From: Ralstonia pickettii
GTDB lineage: Bacteria > Pseudomonadota > Gammaproteobacteria > Burkholderiales > Burkholderiaceae
Direction of reading: 5' to 3'
NCBI RefSeq assembly: GCF_001699815.1
Contig: NZ_MCGB01000057.1
Coordinates: forward strand, 434,001 to 498,000
Length of the DNA stretch: 64,000 bases
Part shown: positions 48,648-58,789 of the stretch, in pieces
Position numbering within the stretch: position 1 is the first letter of the stretch
Layout: each line of letters opens with the position of its first letter
The notes under the pieces: generated by a model
Told to the model about the DNA's origin: nothing
The model's database searches: none
Seen by the model: the letters and a program-made list of their open reading frames with translations, nothing else
Made by a program: the position numbers and the translations under genes

Positions 48648-50018
48648 TTACTGCAACATGAATGTCTCGTACTCCAGCCGATCCAGCTTCCGATCGAGAA
48701 TCACCAGGCTGGCCATTACCACCAGCAGCAGCGACACGGCAAATCCGTATCCATACCAGGCCGGGCCGAGCTGCAACGTAATCCAGGTCAGCACGCCGTT
48801 GAGGGCCACAAACGCCGCCGTCAGTGCCAGCACCACGCGGCGCCGGTCGAGGTAGAAGAAGATGTTCACCACGCCCAGGAACACCACCTGCAAGCTCGCG
48901 GCAATGGTGTCGACATACAGCAGCGGCAAGTACAGCTCGGAAATCTGCAGCGCCCGCAGCACCGCAGCGCCCACGGCAAACAGCACCAGCGCGGCCATGG
49001 CCTGGATCTTCACGATCTCGTACAGGCCCGCGCGAATGGTCTGCACCATCGTGTTGCGCATGTCTTCGATGTGCTCGAGCGATGCACCGCCCCGCACCGC
49101 GTTATAGAACGCGTCGTAGTACTCGACAAAATCCGTCTCGATGCGCACCAGGAAGACGGCCATGCCGGGGATGATGCCGAGGTACGCCAGGAACACCGGA
49201 ATGTCATAGATGACCGAGGCATTCAGCGGGCCGATCACCTGCTGCCCCGTGCCCGGCGCATACCAGAACATGAACTTGTCGAGCCAGATGCCGAGGTTGT
49301 ACAGCAGCCCGATCAACATGAGCGACGGATACGCGAACCGCTTGTCGAACACCTCGAACGACAGGAAGCGCCGCCCGCTGAAGTTGCGGTAGATGAGCGC
49401 GGCCATGCCGATCAGCAGGAACAGCTGCCCCGTCACGAACCCCAGCAGCAGCCCCTCCAGCCCGAGCCGGTTGAACAGCAGTGCCAGCAGCACGGTGAGC
49501 GTGTAGCCGACCAGAAAGATCCAAACGATCGCCTTGTACTGCTTCATGCCCGACAGGAAGATCACCGCGATCCAGATGTTGGCCATGACCACGAAACCGG
49601 CCAGCATCAGCAGCCGGTAGATGGCCGACTGCTGCGGAAACGCAAACACGATGACGAGCAGCCCCAGCCCACCCGCGACCAGCGTCATGACAAGCGACAC
49701 GGCGTGGTAGTTGGGCAGGATCAGGTCGTCGCGCTTCTCGAACAGACGGTCGGACGTAAAGCGCGTGAAGGCAAGCTGCAGCGGCCCGGTCAGGATCAGG
49801 CTGACCGCAATCAGGTACGTGACCGACACCTGGAACTGCGTGATGAGCGAGCCGGGAACGACGAACGGCAGGCTCAGGATACCGATCAGCAGAATCCCGA
49901 CGATGGAGAGAATCCACGGCCCGGAACTGATGATGCCGGCGTAGGTGTAGGCACGCAGCAGCCCGAGCAGGCTGTCGCGCTTGAGCATCTTGCGCAGCTC
50001 AAAACCAATGCCGGCCAT
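48648..50018 (-). CDS. pelG: Pel polysaccharide flippase-like membrane protein PelG
   Basis: A 456-residue inner-membrane protein with about twelve helices, the Wzx-like transporter of the Pel machine that works with PelD, PelE and PelF to move the polymer across the inner membrane. The N-terminus MAGIGFELRKML and SSGPWILSIVGI are typical PelG. Its start overlaps the pelF stop by 1 bp. Last gene of the pelABCDEFG operon. Confidence 0.95.
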   Translation of the reverse strand: MAGIGFELRKMLKRDSLLGLLRAYTYAGIISSGPWILSIVGILLIGILSLPFVVPGSLITQFQVSVTYLIAVSLILTGPLQLAFTRFTSDRLFEKRDDLILPNYHAVSLVMTLVAGGLGLLVIVFAFPQQSAIYRLLMLAGFVVMANIWIAVIFLSGMKQYKAIVWIFLVGYTLTVLLALLFNRLGLEGLLLGFVTGQLFLLIGMAALIYRNFSGRRFLSFEVFDKRFAYPSLMLIGLLYNLGIWLDKFMFWYAPGTGQQVIGPLNASVIYDIPVFLAYLGIIPGMAVFLVRIETDFVEYYDAFYNAVRGGASLEHIEDMRNTMVQTIRAGLYEIVKIQAMAALVLFAVGAAVLRALQISELYLPLLYVDTIAASLQVVFLGVVNIFFYLDRRRVVLALTAAFVALNGVLTWITLQLGPAWYGYGFAVSLLLVVMASLVILDRKLDRLEYETFMLQ

Positions 50019-51631
50019 CAGCGGGCTCCCTCATGCGGCTTGTTCTGCTGGGCGTGGTGCGGGCAGGCTGCGGCAGCAGCCTTGGCACCGTGCTCCGTAC
50101 TCAGGTCGGGCAAGGTCTGTAGACGCGTGTACAGCTCGCGGTAGCTGCCGACCATCATCTCTTGCGTGTAGTAGCGCTCGACGCGGGCGATGCCGGCTGC
50201 CTGCGCCGCATGCCAGCGCGTTTCATCGCGCAGCAGCGTCAGCACTTCGGCGGCCAGGGCGGCGGGGTCGGCAATGCGCACGACCGCGCCGGCCGCGCCC
50301 AGTGCCGCGTCTTCGCCCTCCAGGCCGAACAGGAGCTGCCGGCACGAACCCACATCCGTGGTGACGGACGGCACGCCCGCGGCAAACCCTTCCAGCACCA
50401 CCAGCGGCAGCGCCTCGCTGATGGAACTCAGCACCAGCACGCCCACCTTCGGCAGGATGTCGTCGATCTTCTGAAAGCCCAGGAACTTGATGCGGTCGCC
50501 CAGGCCCAGGCTCTCGGCCAGGCTGTGGCATTCCTGCGCGTATTCCGGATCTTCATCTTCCGGGCCGGCAATCCAGCCTTCTGCATCGGGCATCTCGCGC
50601 GTGATGGTCAGCATCGCGCGGATGAACGTCTTCACGTCCTTGATAGGCACCACACGGCCGATCAGGCACATCACGCGCGGCACGCTGGCCGGCCGCTTCT
50701 CACGCAGCGCGGCCAGGCGCGGCAGGTTGATGCCGTTGGGAATGCTGCGCGTCTTCTCGGCCGGCGCGCCGTCAATGACCTGCCGCTGCCGGTTGCCTTC
50801 ATACAGCGCAACGATGTCTTCGGCCGCGTCATAACAGACACGGCCCATGGTTTCAAAAAAGCGCACCCACAGGTCGCGGAAATAGCTGATCTGTGCGATG
50901 TCCTTTTCGAAGATGCTGCGGTTGTCACGGATCCACTGGCTCTGGAACAGGTCGATCTTGCGTTCCTTGGTGTAGATGCCGTGTTCCGATACCAGCAGCG
51001 GCCGCCCGCGCTTGTAGCGCAGGAGCGCGCCCAGGAACCCCGCATAGCCGGTCGAGATGGTGTGGAACACCTTCACCGGGATAAGGTTTTCAGCAGTGCG
51101 CACGAGCTGCCACAGCGGCTTGTGCATGATGCGCACGGTCCAGAAATAGTCGGTGAACGACGGGTCGGTGCAGTAACGCCGATAGTAGTCCGTCATCATG
51201 TCCCACGCGCGGTGGCTGTAGAGGAACTGTTCCTCGGCCAGCGGGCCATCGTCGCGCAGGTCGGCGATCGAGGCGCGGATCAAGTCGGCCGTCTCTTCCT
51301 TGTTGGCCGGATTGCGCAGCGCGTCGTGCAGCTTGCGCGAGCGCTCGAACGCGGCGGCATCGCCACCACTGGCCTGCACCAGCGGCGGCGGTGGAAAGTC
51401 GTACAGGTAGTGGCACTCCAGGTGCACCACGTTGTCGGGAATGGCGTAGACGGGCTTGCCGTAATCCTCCCGGCGGCTGCCGATGAAGACGACGGCAAAG
51501 CGGATATCCGGAAACGCCCGGATCATCTGGTTGACCCAGCTCGACACCCCGCCGCTCACGTAGGGAAACGTCCCTTCGAGCAGCAGCGCGACGTCGGCCG
51601 ACTGGGCGCGAGGAAATTGGTCGTTGCTCAT
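50018..51631 (-). CDS. pelF: Pel glycosyltransferase PelF
   Basis: A 537-residue cytoplasmic GT4-family glycosyltransferase that polymerises the Pel chain from UDP-sugar. The N-terminal GTFPYVSGGVSSWV and the donor-site EALPLVVLE (E-x7-E) are intact. The C-terminus carries a 20-25-residue Ala/His/Gln-rich tail (AAAAACPHHAQQNKPHEGAR) beyond the usual fold. It overlaps pelE by 4 bp and pelG by 1 bp. Confidence 0.95.
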   Translation of the reverse strand: MSNDQFPRAQSADVALLLEGTFPYVSGGVSSWVNQMIRAFPDIRFAVVFIGSRREDYGKPVYAIPDNVVHLECHYLYDFPPPPLVQASGGDAAAFERSRKLHDALRNPANKEETADLIRASIADLRDDGPLAEEQFLYSHRAWDMMTDYYRRYCTDPSFTDYFWTVRIMHKPLWQLVRTAENLIPVKVFHTISTGYAGFLGALLRYKRGRPLLVSEHGIYTKERKIDLFQSQWIRDNRSIFEKDIAQISYFRDLWVRFFETMGRVCYDAAEDIVALYEGNRQRQVIDGAPAEKTRSIPNGINLPRLAALREKRPASVPRVMCLIGRVVPIKDVKTFIRAMLTITREMPDAEGWIAGPEDEDPEYAQECHSLAESLGLGDRIKFLGFQKIDDILPKVGVLVLSSISEALPLVVLEGFAAGVPSVTTDVGSCRQLLFGLEGEDAALGAAGAVVRIADPAALAAEVLTLLRDETRWHAAQAAGIARVERYYTQEMMVGSYRELYTRLQTLPDLSTEHGAKAAAAACPHHAQQNKPHEGAR

Positions 51632-52614
51632 GATGTCCAGTAGCGCAGCAGCGGGCGCAGCAACGGCAGCGGAGACCGGCTGGAGAACTGCGCCAGCGCG
51701 GCGCGCGCGCCGGCATAGTCGCGGCGCAGGTAGCAGGCTTCGGCCAGCGGCGGCAGCAGGCGGTCACGCGGGAAGCCAAGCGATTCGGCGCGGCGCAGGT
51801 GAGACTCCGCCACATCGGGCTCGCGGCGCGACAGGGCAAGCCGGCCACGCATGTACCACAGCGCGGCGTTGTCAGGCTGGATGTCGAGCGCGGCGCTGGC
51901 ATAGCGTTCGACCTGCTCAGCGGTGTAGCGGTACACGTCGCCCTGCACCAGGTTCTGGTAGATCAGCTCCCAGTAAAGGTCGGCCAGGCGCTTGTTGATC
52001 TCGTAGCGCGCTTCGGGCGTGGTGGCGTCTTCCAGGCGCGGCAGCTCGGCCAGGATCTTCTGCGTGAGCTCCTTCTCGGCGTTGTCGAGCATGCCGTAGG
52101 CCAGCAGGCGGATATCGTCCACGGGGTCGGCCAGCAGGTCGCGCAGCACAGGGCTGGCGGTGCGCGTGGGCATCGACTGCATGGCCACCAGCGCGGTCAT
52201 GCGGCTTTGCACCGGCGCACGCTCGTTGCTGAGCTGCGCACGCAGCCGCGCCCCGCCCCCGTGCGTCACGCGCGAGATCAAATGCGCCACGAACACCGGC
52301 AGGCCGATCTCGGCGATGTCCTTGTCGTCTTCGGGCTTGGGGAAGAGCTTGCCGAGCAGCAGGCTGCCGAGCACCAACAGGCCACCGGCCACCGGTACGA
52401 AAAAGCACAGCGCCGTCAGGTAGCCATACGTCCACACGAACGGCACGCGATAACGGCGCGGCAGCAAGCGCCACGCAGCCAGCCCGATCAGCGCCGCGGC
52501 AGTGCCCTGCAGCATCAGGCACGACAGCAGCAGCGCAAGGCTGTTGCCGGCATGCAGCGCCATCGCCACTGCCGCAATCTGGGCCGAGATGCCGCCGAGC
52601 GTGAGCTTAAACAT
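51628..52614 (-). CDS. pelE: Pel inner-membrane TPR protein PelE
   Basis: A 328-residue protein with two N-terminal membrane segments (about 10-50 and 60-90) followed by helical TPR-like repeats to the end (for example AALDIQPDNAALWYMRGRLAL). PelE is part of the PelDEFG inner-membrane complex. It overlaps pelF by 4 bp and is 25 bp after pelD. Confidence 0.92.
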   Translation of the reverse strand: MFKLTLGGISAQIAAVAMALHAGNSLALLLSCLMLQGTAAALIGLAAWRLLPRRYRVPFVWTYGYLTALCFFVPVAGGLLVLGSLLLGKLFPKPEDDKDIAEIGLPVFVAHLISRVTHGGGARLRAQLSNERAPVQSRMTALVAMQSMPTRTASPVLRDLLADPVDDIRLLAYGMLDNAEKELTQKILAELPRLEDATTPEARYEINKRLADLYWELIYQNLVQGDVYRYTAEQVERYASAALDIQPDNAALWYMRGRLALSRREPDVAESHLRRAESLGFPRDRLLPPLAEACYLRRDYAGARAALAQFSSRSPLPLLRPLLRYWTS

Positions 52615-52639
52615 GGTCGATCCGCATGCCTATGCGCCC

Positions 52640-54115
52640 CTATGCATCGAGATGGCAGCGCGAGAGGAAGCGCTGCAGCGCTTCGCCCGGATGCTCGCCG
52701 GTCACATGCAACGTCTGCACGCTGATGTGCCCGCCCTCGAAATCGACGCCGAACTGCGCACGCAGGCTGTCTTCAATGCGCACCAGATAGGCCGACACGG
52801 CACCCGCGCCCGACAGCGGCATCAGCGTGATGATGGCGCGGCGGCCCTTGCCGCTCGCCTGCCAGACGACGTCCAGCGCGCGGCGGCTGCGCACCACGCT
52901 CTCGAACAGCGCATCGCTGGCCTCTTCCTGGTCAAAGATGAGCGCCACCACCGACGAATCGATGCCGGTATCGCGATGCAGGCGCGCCAGCCGGCCGAGG
53001 TCGAGCGCAAACTCGTACGGCGCGTCGGGCACGAGATCCAGAATCTCGGAGCTGACGGTGAGATGGCGCACGCCGTCGGCGTAGTAGCCAAGCAGCACCA
53101 GCAGGAACTGCAGGTTCTCGTACGACAGCGAGAGGAACGGCATCTGGTGCACGACGACCAGGCCGATCAGCTCGTCCGCACCCGACAGCACGGGCGCGCA
53201 CGCCACGTAGCGCGAGCTCTCTTCGGGGTTGTTCACATTCCGCAGCTCGGGCGCCTGCGGGTGACCGAGCGTGTGGGTGTCGATGCAATGGCGGATCAAC
53301 GGATCATCGGCAACGATGTCGAACGGCGTGCCGACGCGGGCCACCGGTTCGGTGTCGATGCGGTTGCCCGTCACGCGCACCATGGCCGCCACTTCCAGCT
53401 GGCAGGCCTGCGCCGTCCATTGCAGGAACGGCTCGGCGCCAGGCAGTTGCGCCACGTCAGGCGCGTTCTCGGCTGTGCCGTGCTCGCGCGCAGCCAGCGC
53501 AATATTGCGCAGCTGCGTGAGCGTGTCGCGCAGCGTGGTCGGCTTGGCCAGCAGATCGTTCTCCAGGCGCTCGTGCGAGAGGCGCAGCAGGAAGTGGTTC
53601 TTGGTGAGCGCTGCCAGCCGGTCGTTCAGATAACCATTGACGGTGCGGGCACGCGACAACCGCGCGCCCCATATGTCGCCGTACTGCCCGCCAATCAACA
53701 CCAGCATCAGGCCGCCCAGGAAGTACATGCGCGGGAAGCTGCCGGCGGCGGCCGTCTGTCCGTAAAACACGGCCCAGGCGCCCAACACCACCAGCGCGGC
53801 CAGCGCGCCGAGCAGCGTGCCGTAGCGCAGCGCCAGGATGAGCGGCACCAGCCAGATCCACGGAAAACCGTAACCGAGCAGCAGCGGATTGTCCGGCGCG
53901 AACAGCCAGACGATGCCGATAGCCGCCACCACCGCGCCCAGCGTTTCGAGCGCAGCGCTCGGGCTGGACACGGCGGGCGCAATCAGGCGCCCATACCCGG
54001 TCGACGCGCCAATGCCTTGCGCGTTGCGCCGGCGCTCGGTTCGCCCACCCTGGGCGCGCGCATCGGCGGCGGCGCGGCCGGCCGATTGGGCGGAACCTGT
54101 CGACTCGGTCTTCAT
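52640..54115 (-). CDS. pelD: c-di-GMP receptor PelD
   Basis: A 491-residue inner-membrane protein: polar N-terminus, four helices (about 55-145), a GAF domain (about 190-345) and a degenerate GGDEF domain. The c-di-GMP inhibitory-site motif RxxD is present as Arg412-Ala-Leu-Asp415, as in the PelD of Pseudomonas that activates Pel synthesis when c-di-GMP is bound. The GGDEF active site itself is absent, so it senses but does not make c-di-GMP. It overlaps pelC by 1 bp. Confidence 0.94.
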   Translation of the reverse strand: MKTESTGSAQSAGRAAADARAQGGRTERRRNAQGIGASTGYGRLIAPAVSSPSAALETLGAVVAAIGIVWLFAPDNPLLLGYGFPWIWLVPLILALRYGTLLGALAALVVLGAWAVFYGQTAAAGSFPRMYFLGGLMLVLIGGQYGDIWGARLSRARTVNGYLNDRLAALTKNHFLLRLSHERLENDLLAKPTTLRDTLTQLRNIALAAREHGTAENAPDVAQLPGAEPFLQWTAQACQLEVAAMVRVTGNRIDTEPVARVGTPFDIVADDPLIRHCIDTHTLGHPQAPELRNVNNPEESSRYVACAPVLSGADELIGLVVVHQMPFLSLSYENLQFLLVLLGYYADGVRHLTVSSEILDLVPDAPYEFALDLGRLARLHRDTGIDSSVVALIFDQEEASDALFESVVRSRRALDVVWQASGKGRRAIITLMPLSGAGAVSAYLVRIEDSLRAQFGVDFEGGHISVQTLHVTGEHPGEALQRFLSRCHLDA

Positions 54116-54675
54116 CAGCCCCGGCCCAGCGGCGAGAGCAGTTCGCGCAGCAGCTTCTGCGCCACTGCCGACACGGCATCGCGGCTCCAGCCGGTGCGGC
54201 TGCCGGCCGCGCTCCAGATCACATTGCCGGTCTGCACATCAATTACCTGCAGCGTGATGCCGACGGCAGGCTCGCCATCCACGCCCACCTTGTAGCGCCA
54301 TTCATCCACGGCGCCGGTCAGCGCGTAGCGGGCCTTCTCGCCGCGCGCCCAATCCAGCGCACGCGACACGGCTTCGCGCTCGGCGGGCTCGAACAGCGAT
54401 TCGCTGTTCAGGTTGGCCGGATACTGCTTCAGGTTGGAGAAGCCGCGCGCCTTGAGGATGCTGGCGGCAATCGTCTCTGCGCGCAGGCCGGCCTGCGGCG
54501 TTTCGGTGTAGTTGACGATGGGCAGCACGACCCATGCATCCGAGGCGCTGGTTGCCGGCGCTCGCCCACTGTCGACCACCGCGCAGGCGGACAACGCAAG
54601 TGCCGCACCAACGCCCGCTGCCATCGCCAGCCAGCGCCGGCGGCCGGCCTTCATCTTGTTGATCAAGGGTGTCAT
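54115..54675 (-). CDS. pelC: Pel outer-membrane lipoprotein PelC
   Basis: A 186-residue lipoprotein. Signal RRRWLAMAAGVGAALALSAC gives the lipobox LSAC with a cysteine near residue 31. The mature domain (WVVLPIVNYTETPQAGLRAE) matches PelC, which forms a ring on the inner face of the outer membrane around PelB. Start MTPLINKM has AAGGAG 6-7 nt upstream; the longer frame to 54714 is not needed. It begins 82 bp after pelB. Confidence 0.93.
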   Translation of the reverse strand: MTPLINKMKAGRRRWLAMAAGVGAALALSACAVVDSGRAPATSASDAWVVLPIVNYTETPQAGLRAETIAASILKARGFSNLKQYPANLNSESLFEPAEREAVSRALDWARGEKARYALTGAVDEWRYKVGVDGEPAVGITLQVIDVQTGNVIWSAAGSRTGWSRDAVSAVAQKLLRELLSPLGRG

Positions 54676-54757
54676 CGCGTTCTCCTTGCTTGCGTTGTTC
54701 TTCATGCTGTTCATTCCCCGTTGTTTCGTCCGATTCGTTTGCTTCGCTTGCGCATCA

Positions 54758-57700
54758 TCAGTACAGCCAGCGGTAGCGCAGCCCGATCTCCGTCAGCGGC
54801 GATGTCCCCGCCCGCGTAATCGACTGGTGTTCGATGTACAGCGCCAGATGGTCGTTGCCAAACACGCTGCCTGCCACGCCTATCTGGGCCTGCACGCCCC
54901 ACCCTTCGCGATTGTCATGCAGCATGCCCGCGTCCATAAAGGGCCGCCAGGCACGCGTGTAGCGGTCCAGATAATCCGTGCCGAAGCCAAACAGCATGCC
55001 GAACTGGTTGAACGAGCGCGGCATGATCTGGTCAACGACCGGTGCGGCGCCCGAGGCAAGCAGGCGAGCCATCAACGGGCTGACCGTGCCCGTCGCGTTG
55101 TAGCGCGCGACGGTACCGACCACGCGGACCGTGTAGTCCGGATATTCCACCCGGAAGCGGTGGCCGATTTCGCCATCGAACACCATGCCGCTGCCGAGGA
55201 ACGAGCGATCCTGCCCGTAGAAACGGTTGCCTTCCACACGGGCGCGCACGTACTCGTTCTGAGTCACCCGCCAGTTGTTCCCGATCGAAAAAAGATCCTT
55301 CACGCCGCCCACACGCAGTTGCGGCGTTTCATTGGCCGGCTGGTTGCGACCGATCGACAGTTCCGTGCCCACTGGCCCAACCTGCCCCAGCAGACCATCC
55401 AGCCGGAACGCGTAAAGCGAGCCCAGCCCTTGGCGCCAACCCACCGTGCCCTTCCACTGGGCGTTCTGCGTCTGGTATTGCGAAATCCAATCCAGCTGCC
55501 GATCCTGCGCGGGCACGCCCGTCAACTGCGTATCGTCGGTCGAGCGCTGGTTTCGCTGCGTGGCGCGCACCAGCATGCTGTAGTGGTCAGTCAGGCGGAT
55601 GCCGGCGGCGGCGCTGGACTCGAAGTAGGTAAGCGGCGCCTGCTTGAACCACGTCTCGCGCGGCTCGAGCGCCTGTGAATTGGTCAGCAGCGTCTCCCGC
55701 ACACGTTCGTGCAGTTGCTCGTCATCGGGTGCGGTGGTCAGCCCTTCAAACGACAACCGCTGCGCTTCGCCGAGGCGGTCCGTCATCAGGTTGGCATCGA
55801 TGCGGTTGTAGAGCGGAATGCGGTCGGGCGTGTCGTCCAGCAGCCGGTTGAGCGTCTGCAAATCGCGCTCGGCCAGGGCGATGGAGATCTCGGCATAGGC
55901 CGGCCGCGTCATGCGGCGCGTGTATTGCTGCAGCAGCCACGCGCGCGCCAGATCGTTCGCCTCCTGCGAAAGCGCCCAGCCCAGCGCCGCTTCCTTGGCC
56001 ACAGCGGAAACCAGCTGATCGCTCACGCGGGCCTGCTTGCGTTTGTCGGTGGGGGTCTGTGGCGGCTCGGGCGGCAAGGTGTCGATATCGCCCAGTTCGG
56101 ACCGATCCATCGCCGAGCGGCCACCTTCGCGGCCCTGCTTCGTGGCGCGGCGATCATCGCGCAGCAACTCGATCAGCAGACGCTGCGACAGGTCGCCGGA
56201 CCCGAATGTTTGCGCCAGAGAGACGCGCCGGGCGCGCAATTCAGTGCGTGCGTCTTCTTCCAACGGCGCAGCATCGCTATCCCCCACCGTGACGCGCGTG
56301 CCGACGCGGCGGCCCGCGGGCGGCTTGGTCTTGCCGCTGCCTGTCGTGTCTTCAGCGCGCCACAGCAGCCACCACGCCTCGCGGCGCAGCGCCCAGGCAG
56401 CATCGGCCTGACCGGCCATTTCGCGTGCGTCGGCATAGGCCAGCAACCAGAGCGGATCGGTCTGCATCGACTTGCCCTGGCGGCCCAGGAAGCGCAGCGC
56501 CAGGTTGGCGTCGAACAGCTGCAGGCCGGCGGCAGCGTAGGCTCCCCAGTATGCGGAATCGTTTTCGGCCTCGCCACGCCAAAGCGCCAATGCGCGTTTC
56601 AGCTCGGCGTTCAGCCCGGAATCCAGCAGGCCCCACAGGAAGGCGGCCTTCACATCGCTGCCCGCATCAGGCAGCGAGACAGCGCGCCGCAGGTCACGCA
56701 TGGCGGCATCCCACTGGCCGCTCTGGCGGAAATACTCGGCGCGGGCGCCCAACACGCCGGCAGATTGCTCGGCCGCTTTGCGTTGTTCTGGCGTGAGCGA
56801 GGCCAGCAACCCGTCGATGCGTCGGAAGGCGCGCGCTCGCGTGTAGTAGTAGATGGCCTGCTGCAGGTGGACCATCGTGCCGTCTTTTCGGAAAGCGAGT
56901 TCAGCCAGGCGGCCAGCATCGATGGGGCTGGCGTCGTAGAAGTCGATCATCGTTGTCAGATCGTCTGGCTCAGCCCTGCCGCCGATCAACAACTGTCGAT
57001 ACGCCTCACGCGACAGATCGTCACGCTGGTTCAGGCGCGCGAGCTGGGCGAAGGTCCGCCAGTAAAGGTCGTCGGTGGGCGACGCCACCTTGCTGGCGGC
57101 CTCCATGGCAGAGAGCGCCTGCGCGAACTGCCCGCGCACATACAGGATGTTCGCCAGCTTGAGCGCGTACTGCGCGTTGGGGCCGAACTCCTTCTGCAGA
57201 CGGGCGTAGGTGTCGTAGGCCTGATCATCTTTGCCGGCGCGCTCGGCCAGATTGGCATAGCGCTCCAGCACCACTTGCCGATGCGGACCGTGCGCGATGC
57301 TGTTCAGATACGCCAGCCCTTCCACGGGTTCGCCCAGGCGCTCGTATGCCGCGATGACCTGGTCGAGCAACTTCATGTCGCCCGGGTTGCGGCTTGCCTG
57401 GTAGCGCAGCCCAGCCAGATAGGCGTGGTCTTCGTTAAGTGCGGGCGCCAGACGCAGCACATGCTGCCAGGCCGCGTCATCGCCGGTGGATTGCGCGTAA
57501 GCCAGCCAGTAGTTCAACGCCGCCATCGGTTGGCGGTTCCACTCGGCCACTTGCGCGGCACGTTCGGTCCAGATTTTCAGATCGGGGCGTTGGCGCACGG
57601 CGGCCTCGGCCACGCGCATGGCATCGTTCAGATTGCCGCTGCCCATGAAAACCTGGAATGCGAGGTCGTAGTCTTCCGCATTGAACGGGGCGATCCCGCG

Positions 57701-58789
57701 TGCGATGGCCTGTGCGCCCGACGGTTTTGAAGACGACGTAGCATCGTCTGCCTTGTTCGACCCATCCGCCACCGGGCGAATGCGCGCAGCGTGGCGCTGG
57801 CGACGCGCCAGGCCTTCCCAGCCATCCATGAACACCAGGTCTGCAGGGCCTGGCAGCGGCTCAGGCCGGCCGGCGAATGCCCAGTCATGACGTGCGACAC
57901 CCGCCGCCAGGGCAATGCCCTCCCCCGCCTGATGCCACGACAGTCGCAGCAAGCGGCGCGCATATTGATCGGCAAGATCCGGCCGGTTGCATGCCATCGC
58001 CAGGCGCGTGAGAAAGCGCAGCGTTTCGGTATCGTCGATCAGCGGGCCAACCCGGCGCTGCGCTTCCGTCATGGCGTCGTCGAGCAGATTGCCGGCCTGC
58101 AGTGCCTTCAACCCTGCGATGAAGTAGCGGCGCTGTTCGTCGCGCGACGTGGCAGTGGCCTGCGCGGCAAAGTTGGCAGCCGCAGCGGCGCGGTATTCGC
58201 CCACGCCCAGCGCAATCTCGGCGGTACGTGCCTGCCATTGCGTGGCGCGCGCCACGTCCTGTTTAGCCAGACGTTGATAGAACTGGATGGCAATCGCGCC
58301 CTGATCCAAACCACGCGACTTGGCGCCGAGCATCTCCAGCTCAGCCGCAGTCCAGCGATAGTCCAGCGCCTGCTTGAGCAGACCACGCAGGTCAACCAGC
58401 ATGGCGGCGCGCTGCGGATCGTTCGGCTGCAGCGCGTAGGCGCGTTGCTCCCGGATGGCGATATCAAGCAGCAGCGCTTCACGGTCGAGCGTCTTGTCGT
58501 GCAGCGCACGCATGCGAGCGACCATGGCTTCGGCTTCTGCCAGCCGGCCCGTGCGCACATACTGGGCACCCAGCACGCTCAAGAACTCGCCATCGTTCGG
58601 GCGCACGCGCAACCAGGCTTCCAGATAGGCCACCGACAGCGCATCGACCTTGCCGCCCTCCAGCAGGCGAGCCTCCAGACGTTCGCGGGGGAACATCAAG
58701 GCGAGCGCCAGCCCGATCAGCGCACCCAGGGTACCGATCAGCCAGGCCGGCAGCAGCCGTTCACGCGGAGTCAGGTCAGCAGACCACAT
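54758..58789 (-). CDS. pelB: Pel outer-membrane porin and TPR scaffold PelB
   Basis: A 1343-residue protein: one N-terminal membrane anchor (LPAWLIGTLGALIGLALALMF, about 14-34), a long periplasmic alpha-solenoid of TPR repeats, and a C-terminal beta-barrel that ends in aromatic residues (GLRYRWLY), the classical barrel terminus. It is about 150 residues longer than Pseudomonas PelB; extra low-complexity linkers (for example SNKADDATSSSKPSG) account for part. PelB exports Pel through the outer membrane and guides PelA. It overlaps pelA by 14 bp. Confidence 0.94.
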   Translation of the reverse strand: MWSADLTPRERLLPAWLIGTLGALIGLALALMFPRERLEARLLEGGKVDALSVAYLEAWLRVRPNDGEFLSVLGAQYVRTGRLAEAEAMVARMRALHDKTLDREALLLDIAIREQRAYALQPNDPQRAAMLVDLRGLLKQALDYRWTAAELEMLGAKSRGLDQGAIAIQFYQRLAKQDVARATQWQARTAEIALGVGEYRAAAAANFAAQATATSRDEQRRYFIAGLKALQAGNLLDDAMTEAQRRVGPLIDDTETLRFLTRLAMACNRPDLADQYARRLLRLSWHQAGEGIALAAGVARHDWAFAGRPEPLPGPADLVFMDGWEGLARRQRHAARIRPVADGSNKADDATSSSKPSGAQAIARGIAPFNAEDYDLAFQVFMGSGNLNDAMRVAEAAVRQRPDLKIWTERAAQVAEWNRQPMAALNYWLAYAQSTGDDAAWQHVLRLAPALNEDHAYLAGLRYQASRNPGDMKLLDQVIAAYERLGEPVEGLAYLNSIAHGPHRQVVLERYANLAERAGKDDQAYDTYARLQKEFGPNAQYALKLANILYVRGQFAQALSAMEAASKVASPTDDLYWRTFAQLARLNQRDDLSREAYRQLLIGGRAEPDDLTTMIDFYDASPIDAGRLAELAFRKDGTMVHLQQAIYYYTRARAFRRIDGLLASLTPEQRKAAEQSAGVLGARAEYFRQSGQWDAAMRDLRRAVSLPDAGSDVKAAFLWGLLDSGLNAELKRALALWRGEAENDSAYWGAYAAAGLQLFDANLALRFLGRQGKSMQTDPLWLLAYADAREMAGQADAAWALRREAWWLLWRAEDTTGSGKTKPPAGRRVGTRVTVGDSDAAPLEEDARTELRARRVSLAQTFGSGDLSQRLLIELLRDDRRATKQGREGGRSAMDRSELGDIDTLPPEPPQTPTDKRKQARVSDQLVSAVAKEAALGWALSQEANDLARAWLLQQYTRRMTRPAYAEISIALAERDLQTLNRLLDDTPDRIPLYNRIDANLMTDRLGEAQRLSFEGLTTAPDDEQLHERVRETLLTNSQALEPRETWFKQAPLTYFESSAAAGIRLTDHYSMLVRATQRNQRSTDDTQLTGVPAQDRQLDWISQYQTQNAQWKGTVGWRQGLGSLYAFRLDGLLGQVGPVGTELSIGRNQPANETPQLRVGGVKDLFSIGNNWRVTQNEYVRARVEGNRFYGQDRSFLGSGMVFDGEIGHRFRVEYPDYTVRVVGTVARYNATGTVSPLMARLLASGAAPVVDQIMPRSFNQFGMLFGFGTDYLDRYTRAWRPFMDAGMLHDNREGWGVQAQIGVAGSVFGNDHLALYIEHQSITRAGTSPLTEIGLRYRWLY

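Noticed and set aside
48302-48661. Plus-strand 119-residue repeat-containing frame
   Set aside because: TTG start inside a hairpin, no ribosome binding site, and ends across the pelG stop. Treated as a non-coding repeat region.
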